Below, piece after piece: positions 5,653 to 5,893 of a stretch of 5,893 nt of DNA. The DNA is taken from assembly GCA_904501895.1 (NCBI GenBank), contig CAJGCX010000107.1, positions 1 through 5,893 of the forward strand, written 5' to 3'. A program made the position numbers and the translations under genes. Every line of letters begins with the position of its first letter. Position 1 is the first letter of the stretch. Source of the DNA: Clostridiaceae bacterium. GTDB lineage: Bacteria > Bacillota > Clostridia > Oscillospirales > Acutalibacteraceae. The notes beneath the pieces are model-generated. The model was not told the origin of the DNA. It worked only from the letters and a program-made list of their open reading frames with translations, and did not search any database.

Positions 5653-5656
5653 ACTC
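5560..5656. repeat. 15-bp inverted repeat of the tRNA T-arm flanking the terminator
   Basis: GAGTTCGAGTCTCTC (5560-5574) is the exact reverse complement of GAGAGACTCGAACTC (5642-5656), which is the T-arm of tRNA-Ser(GCU). The two arms flank the terminator hairpin. In copy A the equivalent arms are 11 bp (5380-5390 and 5458-5468). A transcript reading through the terminator could pair its tail with the T-arm; whether this matters is unknown. Confidence 0.8.
5594..5631 (-). terminator. Terminator of tRNA-Ser(GCU)
   Basis: On the minus strand the core stem CCCATACATC / GATGTGTGGG with loop ATCC (5624-5601, one T-G wobble) is followed by TTTTATT. It starts directly at the CCA end of the tRNA. 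Flanking AATAAAA/TTTTATT sequences extend the stem and make the element nearly symmetric, so it may also stop plus-strand transcription. Confidence 0.88.
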
Positions 5657-5721
5657 TCGCACCGGTTTCCCGGCCTACGCCCTTAGCAGGGGCGCCTCGT
5701 CACCAACTTGAGTACTTCTGC
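5631..5721 (-). tRNA. tRNA-Ser (anticodon GCU)
   Basis: A complete class II tRNA including encoded CCA (5633-5631). Acceptor stem GCAGAAG/CTTCTGC (5721-5715 and 5641-5635), discriminator G at 5634, D-arm CTC...GAG, anticodon stem CGCCC/GGGCG with loop CTGCTAA (anticodon GCT at 5687-5685), long variable arm with a CCGG-GAAA-CCGG stem-loop, and T-arm GAGAG-TTCGAGT-CTCTC. The long variable arm and discriminator G fit serine; it reads AGC/AGU codons. It lies 30 nt downstream of the terminator of the other tRNA-Ser gene. No convincing separate promoter fits that gap (a weak TTGTAA/TTTAAT pair overlaps the terminator), so readthrough may supply it. Confidence 0.98.
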
Positions 5722-5751
5722 AAGTGTAACGGATTTAACCATTATTTAATT

Positions 5752-5783
5752 AAAAAGCGGGCTGTAATTAAATTACAACCCGC
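5752..5783 (-). terminator. Terminator of tRNA-Ser(UGA)
   Basis: On the minus strand GCGGGTTGTAA pairs with TTACAGCCCGC (one T-G wobble, 5-nt loop) and is followed by TTTTT. It begins 3 nt after the CCA of tRNA-Ser(UGA) and stands between the two serine tRNA genes. Confidence 0.92.
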
Positions 5784-5786
5784 ATC

Positions 5787-5875
5787 TGGCGGAGAGAGTG
5801 GGATTCGAACCCACGGTACGTTGCCGTACGACGGTTTTCAAGACCGTTCCGTTATAACCACTTCGGTATCTCTCC
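5787..5875 (-). tRNA. tRNA-Ser (anticodon UGA)
   Basis: A complete class II tRNA with encoded CCA (5789-5787). Acceptor stem GGAGAGA/TCTCTCC (5875-5869 and 5797-5791), discriminator G at 5790, anticodon stem ACGGT/ACCGT with loop CTTGAAA (anticodon TGA at 5840-5838), a long variable arm with a GTACGGCAACGTAC stem-loop, and T-arm GTGGG-TTCGAAT-CCCAC. It reads UCA and other UCN codons by wobble. It differs clearly in sequence from the neighbouring tRNA-Ser(GCU), so the pair is not a recent duplication. Confidence 0.98.
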
Positions 5876-5887
5876 GTATTGGGCTTG

Positions 5888-5893
5888 ATTATA
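5888..5893 (-). promoter_or_regulatory. -10 box of the tRNA-Ser(UGA) promoter (at the window edge)
   Basis: A perfect TATAAT on the minus strand lies 12 nt before the tRNA 5' end, a normal distance for a short leader. The -35 box would lie outside the window, so the promoter is only half visible. Confidence 0.6.

Noticed and set aside
5436..5711. Plus-strand 91-codon open frame
   Set aside because: It runs antisense through the tRNA-Ser(GCU) gene, its terminator and repeat copy B. Its C-terminal peptide is simply the reverse strand of the tRNA. It has no SD and no protein-like features.
5722..5778. Own promoter for tRNA-Ser(GCU)
   Set aside because: The gap before the tRNA is only 30 nt. 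The best pair, TTGTAA and TTTAAT with an 18-nt spacer, overlaps the preceding terminator and is weak, so it is not listed as a feature.

Overview
The window looks like a stretch of chromosome from a low-GC anaerobic member of the Firmicutes, most likely a gut-type clostridium near the Ruminococcaceae/Oscillospirales. This rests on a perfect CIRCE operator in front of hrcA, AT-rich sigma-A-type promoters, strong GGAGG ribosome binding sites, and flavin/iron-sulfur electron-transfer proteins typical of strict anaerobes. The genus cannot be read from the sequence. Every supported gene is on the minus strand, so transcription runs from high to low coordinates.

Right edge (about 5349-5893): two serine tRNA genes, tRNA-Ser(UGA) and then tRNA-Ser(GCU), each with encoded CCA and its own hairpin terminator. 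Downstream of tRNA-Ser(GCU), a 120-bp segment holding the last 22 nt of the tRNA, its terminator and about 60 bp of flank occurs twice as direct repeats offset by 184 bp (5349-5468 and 5533-5652, five mismatches). The distal copy therefore carries an orphan tRNA 3' end. No protein gene is supported in 5228-5630.

Centre (315-5194): a tightly packed three-gene operon with one promoter around 5234-5262, junctions overlapping by 1 nt or abutting, and a strong terminator at 276-304. It encodes a NuoE-like [2Fe-2S] protein (165 aa), a NuoF-like FMN/NADH subunit with extra C-terminal ferredoxin clusters (581 aa), and an 878-aa fusion. The fusion has a NuoG-type [2Fe-2S] ferredoxin, a GltD/NfnB-type FAD-NADP(H) module, two [4Fe-4S] clusters and a shrunken molybdopterin-oxidoreductase-like tail. 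This combination (NADH site on NuoF, NADPH site on the GltD module, ferredoxin-like clusters, no hydrogenase or formate dehydrogenase subunit in the window) best fits an Stn-type (Sporomusa-type Nfn) electron-bifurcating transhydrogenase. Such an enzyme would couple NADH, NADP+ and ferredoxin pools in the cytoplasm. That role is inferred from domain architecture. A partial Rex-like site overlaps the promoter and would fit NADH/NAD+-responsive control.

Left edge (1-199): the first 36 codons of hrcA, the heat-shock repressor, with its promoter and CIRCE operator. It is a separate transcription unit that continues out of the window and probably leads into grpE-dnaK-dnaJ.
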